64,000 nucleotides of DNA. Source: UMGS1387 sp045540015. Its GTDB lineage: Bacteria > Bacillota > Clostridia > Oscillospirales > CAG-382. A model generated the notes under the pieces. That model was given only the letters and a program-made list of their open reading frames with translations, searched no databases and was not told the origin of the DNA. Both the position numbers and the translations under genes were made by a program. The stretch spans positions 1 to 64,000 of the forward strand of contig JAZQGP010000014.1 of the NCBI GenBank assembly GCA_045540015.1, in the 5' to 3' direction. This document shows, piece after piece, positions 18,501 through 26,437 of the stretch (position 1 is the first letter of the stretch; every line of letters starts with the position of its first letter).

Positions 18501-21500
18501 GAGCAACAAGTGTATACAATCCCGCAGAATACGGCGAAATTACAGTTGTTGTTACAAACCAGAGAGAACAGCATCTGGTTACATATGATCTCAATACTAC
18601 CGATGCTGTTACAGGCAGTGCTCCTGCTCCCGAATATGCATCCGGAGCATTTACTCCTTCTAATTGTACAGCCACAAGAGACGGCTACTTCTTCTCAGGC
18701 TGGTCGCTTGAGCCGGATGATGCAAATACTGTTTCTACAGTAAATGTTACCGGTGCAACAACCCTTTACGCAATCTGGGGTAAGGGTATAAGCTATGACT
18801 TTACAACATCTGCGATACCGAGCGAAATCAGATTCAACAGATTTGATGTATTGCACGATACCGATGCAGGTGTTATCACGATTACTGCTAACGGAAACGA
18901 CCCGCAGATGAATATCAATAAGGCATATTCCTCTGCATCCAAGACCGGTGGCGTTGCTGACGGACGCGTATATAAAAAGGTTGTTGTAAGAGTTTCTTCT
19001 GAAAAGCTGAGTACTTCATGGAGTATGTACTTTACTTCTGTGAATCCCGAGAACGACAAAGAAGCTGTCAGCCCCGGATATTCGAGTTCTAACCCCGGTC
19101 CGTATGTAAGCACTTTTAAAAGCCAGGCGCTTTCCGGTGGTTCGCTTGACGACTTTACCATTGTTACGTTTGACTATTCTTCGTTTACACCCTGGACTAC
19201 GGGTATTGTAAACTCCGTCAGAATGGACCCGCCGGATACAGCCGGAAATGCGTATGCGATTGACTATATCAGATTTATATCTGATAACAGAGAGGTTGTA
19301 TTTAACGCAAACGGCGGAGCAATAGATAACGGTGAAACCTATAAGATGACTGCTGATGTCGGAACAAACAGCGTTCCTTTCACGCCCACAAGAGTAGGCT
19401 ACGCCTTCATGGGCTGGTGCAAGAGCGCAGACGGTACAGGCAAGCTTTATGGCGGAAACACAGTTAAGGTTGTTGACGATACTACCTTCTATGCAATCTG
19501 GGCACCTTCTGCAGACCTTTCCGATGAAAGCTCTGTAACAACAGAAGATGAAGCAGATGCAGAAAACATAACTGTTACAGCAGATGAAGATAAGCTTTCC
19601 ATCACAACAAGCGCAAATGCTGCTCCTGTTATCGCAATAGCAGATGCAATGACTGTTGATGCTTCCTCTAACACTCTTCTTATTAAGCTTGACTACAGCT
19701 ATAACTCGATGACAGATGACAAAATGTACATCAAGTTTACTGCCGGCGGCACAGAGTATACAGAAGAAATAAAGACAGGTCTTGCAAGCAAGCTTGATAC
19801 AGACTACATTTCTGCAGATCTTTCCGGAATAGCAGACTTCAGCGGAGATGTTGAAAATGTTTCACTTGTACTTCCCGAGGGTAAGATTAATAGTCTTAAC
19901 ATTTATGAGCTCTCGCTCACAAGTGCTGCTCTTGCAGAGAGCGCAATAGAAAGCTTCTATACAGGTGATATGGGTGTTTCATCGCCTGAGGTTACAATCG
20001 GCAACGGTGATGACGGTTCTGATCCCAAGACCTACGCTCCCACAACTCAGCCTGAAAATCCTGCAGGTACAGTGGGCGGCGGTTCTCAGCTCGGCGGCAG
20101 CGTTGGTACAAACAAGAACGATGTTGCAGGCGGAACAGGCTCAGGTACAACAATGAAGGTTCCCGAAGCTACCGGTAATAATACAGGTACGGGAACAGGT
20201 ACAGGTACAACAACACCTGTTGTATCAACTCCTGCAATTGAAAACAACTTTAAGTATATCAACGAGTTTAAAGCAGGCACCTTTACAGACGTTGTAAGTT
20301 CCGACTGGTTCTACGGCGACGTTGAAAAGTCCTATAAGCTTGGTCTTATGAACGGTGTCGGCGGAACAACCTTTGATCCTAACGGCTCTGTTACAATTGC
20401 TCAGGCAATTACGGTAGCGGCAAGAATTCATTCAACCTGCGTAAAGAAGTCCGTACCTGATGCAAAGAGCGGAGAACAGTGGTATACTCCTTATGTGAAC
20501 TATGCAATTGATGCAAAGATTATCACGAAGGGCCAGTTTGCTGACTATACCGCAAAGGCAACAAGAAAGCAGGTAGCTCAGATATTTGCTAATTGCTCGC
20601 CTGCAGGATGGCTTAACACAATTAATATGTTTAATTCCATCCCCGATGTGACTTCCACAGATGCAGCATTCAGTGCAATCCTCTCGCTTTACAATGCAGG
20701 TATTCTCACTGGTATTGACGCAACCTATAAGTTCAACCCCAATGCAGATATCAAGCGAAGCGAAATGAGTGCTATCATTAACCGTGTTGCAATTCCCGAA
20801 AGCCGTATCAGAGTTGTAACAGATGTTGAAAAGAACGAAGCTGCATGGATTGGTCTTACAACATGTGAAGACACAGCAAAGTCAGGCTTCTATGTAACTC
20901 AGACCAATAATTCACTTACAGTTGTTGACGATCCTACAAATCCCGATAACAAGGTATTTAAGATTGATACAGTAAAAGACAGCAAGATTTGGTCGTACAT
21001 CTGGCATAAGATGCGTCTTAAGGGTGGAGAAACTTATAAGATAGAATTTGATATATATCTTGTTTCTGCATATAACGGCGCAGCAGTTACCGAAACGAAT
21101 ATCGGTCTTAACTTCCGTTATGGTAACAAGGATCATGGCTTTGGTGCAGGAAAGATTGCTCCCGGCAAATGGGTTCATGTAAGCAAAGAACGCAAGATTG
21201 AGGACGGTTATACGTTTACTGCAGGAGATATGTTCGGTATTTATCTCGATCCTGTAGATGATAAGGGATGTGTATACCTTGTAGATAACCTCTCTGTTAT
21301 CCCTGCAAGCGGAAGCGCATCAATCGGTTCTTCCACAGGCAGCTCTTCAGGTTCTACCGCGACAGTAACTCCCAGCGCAAATTCAGTGAACTCCATTAAG
21401 TTTACAAGCGCTGATGATTTCAAAGCATACAACGTAGACGGTCTTACAGTAAACGGCTCCTTCAAGGGCAAGTCCACAACAGATGATGCGAACGTTGTTT

Positions 21501-21787
21501 ATAAGACTAAGGTAAATCTTAATGCAAGCGAAATTAAGACCATTAAGATTACCGCTAAAATCCCGAAGGGCAAATCTGCAGAAATTTTCTTCACAACAGA
21601 CGCGGAAAAAGGTCTTTCCGGAGATAAGAGATACGGATTCTCTTCCACTTCCGATGATGTAGCAACTTATACAATTGATACATCCAAGTGTGCAAAGTGG
21701 ACAGGAACCATCCTGGAATTCAGATTTGACCCCGTTGTAGGTGCAGGTCTCAATTTTGAATGGCTCGCAATCGAATTCTGCAAATAA
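12515..21787 (+). CDS. 3090-residue secreted multidomain SLH protein
   Basis: A signal peptide (MKKILSIILCLSMLMSSVAFA) is followed by an SbsA/Big_5-like Ig domain (residues about 50-150) and carbohydrate-binding-like modules. A recurring block then appears: an InlB/Flg_new beta repeat (YIFLGWKTATYAEETV), a jelly-roll-like module with IxSxRMDPPDT, an Ig-like spacer, and a Big_2-like domain ending VTATSVYDxTK. The block occurs about four times; the jelly-roll copies at about residues 905-1060 and 2090-2260 are closest. A Gly/Thr-rich linker precedes three SLH domains at about 2585-2765, which should bind secondary cell-wall polymer. Two more beta modules follow, so the SLH set is internal. No catalytic domain was recognised. 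It is likely a surface adhesin or glycan-binding protein. Confidence 0.85.
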   Translation: MKKILSIILCLSMLMSSVAFAAPVNMAPIDVESAVEETLAGPEIEAELSAILPALAPVSTYPENGAADVSLGDIAYKVTFDKAVKAEDVTLENLASDYVGAIHFDKDTNTVYLFPKTEYKNYTYGYDVGTTFSFPEIKSNIPTADGQNSLYFPAVSYTIGMSHGDDGENMVPYGNMEYGFIPIASAHVTAIEEEDGNHYVSVTKNPSSGNKNWIYIYAPVHFEPNTEYKYSYNVKALEVVPAIAGVDKSAARTTIRYSPSDHSDRKTHNGDSKAISVGGGWVTVGGTYTTGEVTSTAGDSLACYVEPPKNGAGQEQDASMNYLIDNIELIKKVKHTFSADSRTTLVGTAPATISGYNGDTIALPATTAFEPKDDRWEITGWTDGENYYMPGEEITVDGAKNFTPYLETEYNVFNISFSSEQTGVTLPRAFDMFEGDIVDLTTSEYQPSKLGYWFDGWSVKGSDEIITSLTVTEDTELVANFTLVTEWDFRKKAHFDQLNADKCTIEYSPTSGVIVTPTNMDNIIKPLNQMIINAADYGTIEMVFDKNITSFVSESTRSLVLRYTEPSNPHGWNEAKTIRDCKFDRYEGENGIVFRYDMTTKDTWKGDIGYFRIDPVDSMDKWALIRLTLIPSEDIEAVEITDLDEPELRTEPDTTVSVPADADYTVQSVTWTPAVESIFAHDTAYTANVTLKSNPGCRFTAETTATINGTTVPLIINADKTATVSYKFAATASLAEVTVTADKSVTTIEGENTLDLSATVATVNPDDTIDTDAVTWGVDNESIAVVEGNVLKPLDNGTVKVTATSVYDPTKTDSFTVTISGLTLYTVTFNAGTTATVTNLPDSIRCRRDVDLKSIAAPKRDGYIFLGWKTATYAEETVNSIFVEEDTTLYATWAEGVIYDFYTIPSEIKFNKFDVEHDPVAGTVKLTTNTDDPQIEINKAYNASTKTGGVVDGRKFSKIEVRLASSVACNVGTYFTSVDADTGNYVSAGYGTSPTQYLASWKSGTSGGGSLDSFFTSVIDYSAYTPWTTGIINSIRMDPPDTEGNVYIVDYIRMMNIVEEYVDIAAIDAPAVMAEAATTAEALAAGKFEVKKVEWDKELFEGKYFYDNTVYTAKITVAPKAGTKVSETAVATVGGKAATLSDNGDGTYLVTYTYPATEDLTDVKVVIDETNNAITTADGKLTLSAEVLDVETNEPISEQGIVWTATGSVDGSFSIDGNVLTAIYDDNDVTVTATSVYDRTKSASYKITISNQIPPYTLKFQNGTNGVVTNLPSEYKGKGTVKLSQFKKPVREGFSFLGWMTDPRGTETVDSIVLNKDTTLVAKWVSGLVFEFNTDGDAEGWKANTPSHFSELGVKDGSLNFTSAVGDNQLYLTDINLNADVHKKIEVRISSNTASSFELFFKSTYCSNYAGGAANSTGAGYSATGAGKYTIVTFDMSKVANWRGTVSSIRLDPSTKAGVSAKIDYIRIVEDVNEYVDITGITAPVAKAVADTSAVSADTSKYIVKSVSWSPALLYNEYHNGDTAYTVTVKVAAANGAILSDGPYATINGKTATTKANSDGTVDVSYTFTKTASIENTDAIDVNLVLKKDGNPYTKTKKVFVGDKMTIDFSLVENIAGGVRWVGWAEVDGDPSTIFEGEFTAESGKNRTFYAQYEDVLGFDYTNKYHQNRNAAYNAKLTFSEGAAVVTPNSATADARLATDTMHLLTTDYAYAEVVFDAALSTGITVDSEPSLYFSYYTATTAFANERNGKLISAEEIEDDGRKAIKFTYDLASNDNWKGYIGKFAIDPYNGTPAWAVRSIKLIPTEYTNEPINITGIVAPETWETPNTAVDKGTNFTVKSVTWDTSDLNDAGAYKPETAYSVTVVVKPETGYKFNPEDVAPVTINGATVTSVTVNTDDNTITAVGTFPATLPFKDIEVTVSGPATIAKAGRYETYKYTIETVDGSALPMNKATFGISKILDGNGDEVAQADYDEYATFDTATSRLYPLLNSTVTIRATSVYNPAEYGEITVVVTNQREQHLVTYDLNTTDAVTGSAPAPEYASGAFTPSNCTATRDGYFFSGWSLEPDDANTVSTVNVTGATTLYAIWGKGISYDFTTSAIPSEIRFNRFDVLHDTDAGVITITANGNDPQMNINKAYSSASKTGGVADGRVYKKVVVRVSSEKLSTSWSMYFTSVNPENDKEAVSPGYSSSNPGPYVSTFKSQALSGGSLDDFTIVTFDYSSFTPWTTGIVNSVRMDPPDTAGNAYAIDYIRFISDNREVVFNANGGAIDNGETYKMTADVGTNSVPFTPTRVGYAFMGWCKSADGTGKLYGGNTVKVVDDTTFYAIWAPSADLSDESSVTTEDEADAENITVTADEDKLSITTSANAAPVIAIADAMTVDASSNTLLIKLDYSYNSMTDDKMYIKFTAGGTEYTEEIKTGLASKLDTDYISADLSGIADFSGDVENVSLVLPEGKINSLNIYELSLTSAALAESAIESFYTGDMGVSSPEVTIGNGDDGSDPKTYAPTTQPENPAGTVGGGSQLGGSVGTNKNDVAGGTGSGTTMKVPEATGNNTGTGTGTGTTTPVVSTPAIENNFKYINEFKAGTFTDVVSSDWFYGDVEKSYKLGLMNGVGGTTFDPNGSVTIAQAITVAARIHSTCVKKSVPDAKSGEQWYTPYVNYAIDAKIITKGQFADYTAKATRKQVAQIFANCSPAGWLNTINMFNSIPDVTSTDAAFSAILSLYNAGILTGIDATYKFNPNADIKRSEMSAIINRVAIPESRIRVVTDVEKNEAAWIGLTTCEDTAKSGFYVTQTNNSLTVVDDPTNPDNKVFKIDTVKDSKIWSYIWHKMRLKGGETYKIEFDIYLVSAYNGAAVTETNIGLNFRYGNKDHGFGAGKIAPGKWVHVSKERKIEDGYTFTAGDMFGIYLDPVDDKGCVYLVDNLSVIPASGSASIGSSTGSSSGSTATVTPSANSVNSIKFTSADDFKAYNVDGLTVNGSFKGKSTTDDANVVYKTKVNLNASEIKTIKITAKIPKGKSAEIFFTTDAEKGLSGDKRYGFSSTSDDVATYTIDTSKCAKWTGTILEFRFDPVVGAGLNFEWLAIEFCK

Positions 21788-21803
21788 TCTAAATAAAAAC
21801 ACG

Positions 21804-21833
21804 AGAACCGCGGTTAGAGCCGCGGTTCTTTTT
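21804..21833 (+). terminator. Terminator of the SLH protein gene
   Basis: AGAACCGCGG, TTAGAG loop, CCGCGGTTCT, then TTTT. Confidence 0.92.
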
Positions 21834-21836
21834 GCA

Positions 21837-21868
21837 TAAAAAGAGCCATGGATTGTTTGCCATGGCTC
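21837..21868 (-). terminator. Terminator of dnaX
   Basis: Minus strand: GAGCCATGG, eight-base loop, CCATGGCTC, then TTTTTATG. Confidence 0.9.
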
Positions 21869-21889
21869 AAAGCTTATGTTAGATTGTGA

Positions 21890-23539
21890 TTAAAACCCGC
21901 CAAGGTCGGGAAGAGAGCTGTTTTTATTAGATGCATCACCGAGAGGTATAACGGATACTCTGACGCTGTAGCCGAGACGGTTTGAACAGGTTTTTGCAAG
22001 CAAATCCAGAAAAGCGGCATTGCCGTTTATCATGAAAACCCCCATGCTGCCGCATTCTATAGTAACATCGTCTCCGTTAAGAGAAGCACGTGAATCGACA
22101 ATAAAGGAATAAAGTATCGGATCGGCAATTTTTATGTCTTCAAGTACTTCACCAAAGGCAAGGAAACTCTGACTGGATTTCGGTTTCTTTGGTGCAGGAG
22201 GTTCGGGTGTAAATTCAGGCACAGCCGCAGGCACATCCGGCTCAAAAGGAAGATCCGCAGGAAAAGCGTTTTCAGGCGGAGGAGTCAGATCAAAAGGCGG
22301 CTCGTCCGGAATAAAGCTGTCAGAGCTTTCGGAAGGAGTGTTCTGTTTGGGATGTTTTTCGACGGTCTGCTGTTTTGCAGGCGCGGAAGATGCTTTCACT
22401 CCGTTTGTTTCAAGTGCAGAAATACGTGCTGCAAGTGCTTCGGAGCTTGTACTCAGCCGGCAGTCGCAAAGACGCATTATCATGAGCTCGATAAGGGTTC
22501 TGCGCGAAAGCCCGTTTTGCATGAGCTTGTTTTGAGTTTGCTCGACGATTTCTGTTGCGTAAAGCAGATATTCGGGTGTGAATTTTGACTCTATGTCGCG
22601 AAGCGTGTCGATAACGTCTTTGCCGGAATCTATAAGGAACGAAACGGAGCTACTCGCGTATTTCATAATGAGGAGATTGCGGAACATTTCGCCAAGCTCG
22701 CTACAGAGAACGCTCATGTCCTTGCTTGCGTTGTAGGCATTTGATATTTCTTCAAGAGCAAGTGAAGCGTTTTTGTCTGCAATTGCACGCAGCACCGAAA
22801 GAACCGATGCGTTTCCGACAACGCCGAGAACTTTGGATGCTTTTTCTGCGTCAACACCGCTTTGTCCCACAAACAGTTCAAGCATTGAAAGCGCATCACG
22901 CATAGCACCCGTTGCAAGAGTTGCGATAAGGCGAAGTGCATCCGTTTCGATTCCGATGTTCTCACTGTCGCTTATGTGACGAAGACGTGGGAGCATATCC
23001 TCGGGACTTATTCTGTGAAAATCAAAACGCTTACAGCGTGAGAGAATTGTTGCGGGAATTTTGTTAAGCTCTGTGGTTGCGAGTATGAACATAACATGAG
23101 ACGGAGGCTCTTCAAGGGTTTTGAGAAGTGCGTTGAAGGCACTGTCTGAGAGCATATGAACCTCGTCTATGATGTAAACGCGCTTTTTCAGCTCAATCGG
23201 CATAAAGCTTATTTTTTCGCGAAGCTCTCTTATGTTGTCAACGCCGTTGTTTGATGCTGCATCCATTTCGGTTATGTCAAAGCTGTTTTCCGCGGCAAGA
23301 CAGCGCTCGCATTTTCCGCACGGGTCACCGTTTTGCGGATTCTCGCAGCTTACTGCACGTGCAAGAATTTTTGCACAGGTGGTTTTTCCTGTTCCGCGTG
23401 AGCCGCAGAAAAGATATGCGTGCGAAACACTGCCCTGCATTACCTCGCTTTGCAGAACCTTTGTGATATGCTCCTGTCCGATAACGTCCGCAAAAACCGA
23501 CGGGCGCCATTTTCTGTATAAAGCCATATACTGTGACAT
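21890..23539 (-). CDS. dnaX: DNA polymerase III subunit gamma/tau
   Basis: The 549-residue clamp-loader ATPase begins MSQYMALYRKWRPSVFADV. Walker A is GSRGTGKTTCAK near residue 45, a zinc-binding cysteine set (CENPQNGDPCGKCERC) follows, Walker B/DEVH is VYIIDEVHML, and sensor I is FILATTELNKIP. A Pro/Glu-rich linker (about 390-460) leads to a C-terminal tau-like domain. The genes often found downstream (ybaB, recR) are not here; a terminator follows. I saw no clear frameshift site for a separate gamma form. It is preceded by truA with a 26-bp gap. Confidence 0.95.
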   Translation of the reverse strand: MSQYMALYRKWRPSVFADVIGQEHITKVLQSEVMQGSVSHAYLFCGSRGTGKTTCAKILARAVSCENPQNGDPCGKCERCLAAENSFDITEMDAASNNGVDNIRELREKISFMPIELKKRVYIIDEVHMLSDSAFNALLKTLEEPPSHVMFILATTELNKIPATILSRCKRFDFHRISPEDMLPRLRHISDSENIGIETDALRLIATLATGAMRDALSMLELFVGQSGVDAEKASKVLGVVGNASVLSVLRAIADKNASLALEEISNAYNASKDMSVLCSELGEMFRNLLIMKYASSSVSFLIDSGKDVIDTLRDIESKFTPEYLLYATEIVEQTQNKLMQNGLSRRTLIELMIMRLCDCRLSTSSEALAARISALETNGVKASSAPAKQQTVEKHPKQNTPSESSDSFIPDEPPFDLTPPPENAFPADLPFEPDVPAAVPEFTPEPPAPKKPKSSQSFLAFGEVLEDIKIADPILYSFIVDSRASLNGDDVTIECGSMGVFMINGNAAFLDLLAKTCSNRLGYSVRVSVIPLGDASNKNSSLPDLGGF

Positions 23540-23565
23540 ATTCGCATGCTCTCCTTATGTTTTTA

Positions 23566-24321
23566 TCAATAGAATATTTTGTTGAGATACAGTCCGTGTG
23601 CAGGTGCTGTATCGCCTGCATTTTTTCGGTCAAGGCTTTCAATTATTGCTCGTACCGTACCCTCGGGCGCATCGTTTCTTATACAGTCAAGGTAGGTTCC
23701 GACCATGATTCGCACCATGTTGTAGAGAAATCCGTCGGCACAGACGGAAATTGTAATAAGCCCGTCGCTGTCTTTTTCAACTCGGAAATATTTTACGGTT
23801 CTTATGGTGTTTTCCTCGTTTTTTGAGCCTTTTGACATGAATGCACGAAAATCGCAAGTTCCCTCAAATTCTCCGCAAAGATACGAAAACTTTTCCGTGT
23901 CAATAAACTGCGGATAAAACAATGCATAGCCCTCAAGAAAAGGGTTTACATAGTCGTTGTTCCAGATTTTGTAGATGTATTCCTTGCCGAGACATGAATA
24001 GCGTGCGTGAAAATCCGCGTCTTTTTCCTGACAGCTTTTTACGCACAAACCGCTTGATCTTAGGTGAAAGTTTAACGCTTTGGGAAGCTTGTCTGTAGGG
24101 ATGCAGACATTGTCAGAGGAAATGTGGCAAACGTAATTGTTGGCATGAACGCCTGCATCCGTGCGTGAACAGCCGCTGACATCGGGGCGAAAGCCGAGAA
24201 CGGCTTCGAGTGCGTCCTGAATTGTGCTTTGCACGCTTTTTGCGTTTGGTTGAACCTGCCAGCCGTGGAATTTTCCGCCGTCATACATAAGATGCAAGGC
24301 GATGTTTTTGTTTTTACTCAT
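23566..24321 (-). CDS. truA: tRNA pseudouridine(38-40) synthase TruA
   Basis: The 251-residue enzyme isomerises uridines 38-40 in the tRNA anticodon arm. The catalytic motif SGCSRTDAGVHANNYV (Asp near residue 53) and the GxFLYNMVRIMVGT segment (here DGFLYNMVRIMVGTYLD) are visible. Its ATG overlaps the ecfT stop codon by four bases. truA after ecfT is the usual Firmicutes order, although the ribosomal genes rplM and rpsI that normally follow are replaced by dnaX. Confidence 0.96.
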   Translation of the reverse strand: MSKNKNIALHLMYDGGKFHGWQVQPNAKSVQSTIQDALEAVLGFRPDVSGCSRTDAGVHANNYVCHISSDNVCIPTDKLPKALNFHLRSSGLCVKSCQEKDADFHARYSCLGKEYIYKIWNNDYVNPFLEGYALFYPQFIDTEKFSYLCGEFEGTCDFRAFMSKGSKNEENTIRTVKYFRVEKDSDGLITISVCADGFLYNMVRIMVGTYLDCIRNDAPEGTVRAIIESLDRKNAGDTAPAHGLYLNKIFY

Positions 24322-25136
24322 ATAACTGCCTCTAAAACAAATCGCGAAGCGATAATAAGCGCGGCATACAGGGCAAAAAACAAAAGAACAGCAAAATCCT
24401 CTCCTGATGCCTTCATGGTTTTCATGCGTGTTCTTCCTTCACCGCCTCTGTAAAGACGGCACTCCATGGCTGACGCAAGCTCGTCTGCTCTGCGGAAGGC
24501 TGAAACAAACAGCGGAATGAGTATTGGCACAAGCGCTTTTGCTCGTCTTACAAGACTTCCGCTTTCAAAGTCAGCACCTCTTGCCTTCTGGGCGTTTATT
24601 ATCTTTTGTGTTTCCTCAATAAGTGTCGGGATAAAACGCAGCGCTATTGTCATCATCATGGAAAATTCGTGTACGGGAAGACCGATTTTTGCAAACGGTG
24701 AGAGCAGGCGCTCTATTGCATCTGTCAGGGAAACGGGCGTTGTTGTGTAGGTCAGAAGCACGAAGGTGCCAAGAATAAGGCATATTATGCGCAGTGCCAT
24801 GAGTAAAGCATAAAGAATTCCTTCGGGATAAATCTTTATAAAGCCTATATGCACAAGAGGAGTCTCGCCCGATGTCAGAAACAGGTTCGCAAGCACCGTA
24901 AAAGCAAGAATAAACACAATGGGCTTAAGACTTTTTAATATGACCTTTACGTTAAGCCGTGAAGCAGCTATAATAAGCAGCGTCTGTAAAACCACAGCGG
25001 AATACGCAATCAGGCTGTTTGCACTGAAAATGCCGACAATGTAGAATATGATTGCTATAATTTTAAACCGCGGGTCAAAGCGGTGAATAATCGAGTTTCC
25101 GGGGAAATATTGCCCCAAAGTGATGTCGGAAAGCAT
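24318..25136 (-). CDS. ecfT: ECF transporter transmembrane protein EcfT
   Basis: The 272-residue integral membrane protein couples ECF-type vitamin and metal S-components to the ATPases. About five hydrophobic segments are visible, as is the coupling-helix motif QKARGADFESGS with the Ala-Arg-Gly signature, and a second conserved region further on (AMECRLYRGGEGRT). The two ATPase genes ecfA1 and ecfA2 that normally precede it are missing, and upstream lies an unrelated gene on the other strand. EcfT must therefore pair with ATPases encoded elsewhere. Confidence 0.94.
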   Translation of the reverse strand: MLSDITLGQYFPGNSIIHRFDPRFKIIAIIFYIVGIFSANSLIAYSAVVLQTLLIIAASRLNVKVILKSLKPIVFILAFTVLANLFLTSGETPLVHIGFIKIYPEGILYALLMALRIICLILGTFVLLTYTTTPVSLTDAIERLLSPFAKIGLPVHEFSMMMTIALRFIPTLIEETQKIINAQKARGADFESGSLVRRAKALVPILIPLFVSAFRRADELASAMECRLYRGGEGRTRMKTMKASGEDFAVLLFFALYAALIIASRFVLEAVI

Positions 25137-25293
25137 CTTTCATGTCCTTTCGAAAAATAATTACCTATCTTAACATACTATTGTACCACATTTTTTTGAA
25201 TTGTGCTATACTTTTCTGAAAAAAATATGTGTAGATGCCGGATAATTAATACATAAGAGAATTTGTAAACAATAATAAATCTGAAAATAACAC

Positions 25294-25322
25294 TTGAAAA
25301 ACACATTTTTTTGTGCTATACT
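25294..25322 (+). promoter_or_regulatory. Sigma-A promoter of the LRR lipoprotein
   Basis: TTGAAA (25294-25299), 17-bp spacer, TATACT (25317-25322). A second TGTGCTATACT copy lies about 110 bp upstream (near 25202-25212) without an obvious -35. Confidence 0.65.
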
Positions 25323-25376
25323 ACTCGTGTATATCAGTTAAACTGTAACATTATGGCATAAAGGAGCAAAATCGTT

Positions 25377-26282
25377 ATGAAAAAATTACTTACCGCATTA
25401 CTTTGTGTTTCGCTTATTTGTGCAGGTTTTCTCACTTCCTGTAACAAAAAAGAGAAGGTAGAAGAAGCACCGGTCGAAGAAGTGGTTGAAGAACAGGTTC
25501 CCGAGGTAGACCCCATCCCCTTTGAATATGACCTTGACAAGACAGAAGGTACTGCGGTTATTACAAGTTACATAGGAGAGGAAACAGAGGTTACTGTTCC
25601 TGCCGTTATTTCCGCTGTTGTTGATGTCGCGCTCACCGAAGAAGAAATTGCAGCGCTCCCAAAGACCGAAGCAGACGAAAAGAAGACAAGAAAGTCATCC
25701 AAGGTTCCTACAAAAAAAGTGATTCAGGAATTTGCAGTTACAGGCATTTCTGCCGGAGCATTTTTTGACAATGAAACCGTTGAGAGTGTTGTTATTGAAG
25801 AAGGAATTGAAACAATAGGCGACGCTGCCTTCCAGAACTGCAAGGCAATGAAGAGCATAAAGCTCCCCGAAAGCCTTCTTTCAATAGGAAGCCGTGCGTT
25901 CTACGGCTGTGAGACTCTTTCTGAGCTCAACATAGGTGCGAACGTAAACAGCATCGGCTATATGGCATTCTCCGACATTTTCTTTGAAATTCCGTGGTAC
26001 TCTGCGCTTACAGATACAGCAGTTATCGTAGGTGACGGCGTGCTTCTCAAGTACAACAGCACATCGGATGCAGTGTTCGGCGACGAAGTAAAGCATGTTG
26101 CTTACTATGCATTTGCAGACAGCACCGTTGCAAACATCACATTCTCAGGTTCTCTTGAAACAGTTGACTCAAAAGCGTTCTTTGAAAGCAAGCCCACAGT
26201 ACATGTTCCTGAAGGCTCTGCTGCAATCAAGGATTTAACTCTTGCAAATGCAAAGTATGTTACTTATAAACCCGCAGCATAA
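25377..26282 (+). CDS. Lipoprotein with BspA-type leucine-rich repeats
   Basis: The 301-residue product has a signal peptide ending in the lipobox LTSC (Cys about 22), followed by an acidic Glu/Val/Pro-rich spacer. From about residue 120 it carries LRR_5/BspA-like repeats of about 23 residues (IEEGIETIGDAAFQNC, LPESLLSIGSRAFYGC, IGANVNSIGYMAFSD, then more divergent ones). Such proteins are surface-exposed and bind host or polysaccharide ligands in some species. The function here is unknown. The start is preceded by AAAGGAG. It is monocistronic, with its own promoter and terminator. Confidence 0.85.
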   Translation: MKKLLTALLCVSLICAGFLTSCNKKEKVEEAPVEEVVEEQVPEVDPIPFEYDLDKTEGTAVITSYIGEETEVTVPAVISAVVDVALTEEEIAALPKTEADEKKTRKSSKVPTKKVIQEFAVTGISAGAFFDNETVESVVIEEGIETIGDAAFQNCKAMKSIKLPESLLSIGSRAFYGCETLSELNIGANVNSIGYMAFSDIFFEIPWYSALTDTAVIVGDGVLLKYNSTSDAVFGDEVKHVAYYAFADSTVANITFSGSLETVDSKAFFESKPTVHVPEGSAAIKDLTLANAKYVTYKPAA

Positions 26283-26322
26283 TAACAGCTACAATACAGG
26301 CAGTAATTAATATTGTAAACAT

Positions 26323-26355
26323 AGACCGTATGAAATTTATCATGCGGTCTTTTTG
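26323..26355 (+). terminator. Terminator of the LRR lipoprotein gene
   Basis: AGACCGTATGA with TCATGCGGTCT (one wobble pair), followed by TTTTTG. Confidence 0.85.
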
Positions 26356-26369
26356 TGTGAGGTAAACTG

Positions 26370-26398
26370 TTGACGAAAATGAAAAAATATGTTATTAT
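26370..26398 (+). promoter_or_regulatory. Promoter of the ribokinase-family gene
   Basis: TTGACG (26370-26375), 17-bp spacer, TATTAT (26393-26398). An overlapping TATAAT at 26396-26401 gives a 20-bp spacer. Confidence 0.6.
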
Positions 26399-26437
26399 AA
26401 TTGGTGGAAAAAAGTAAGCATATGAGGTGATGCGGTA

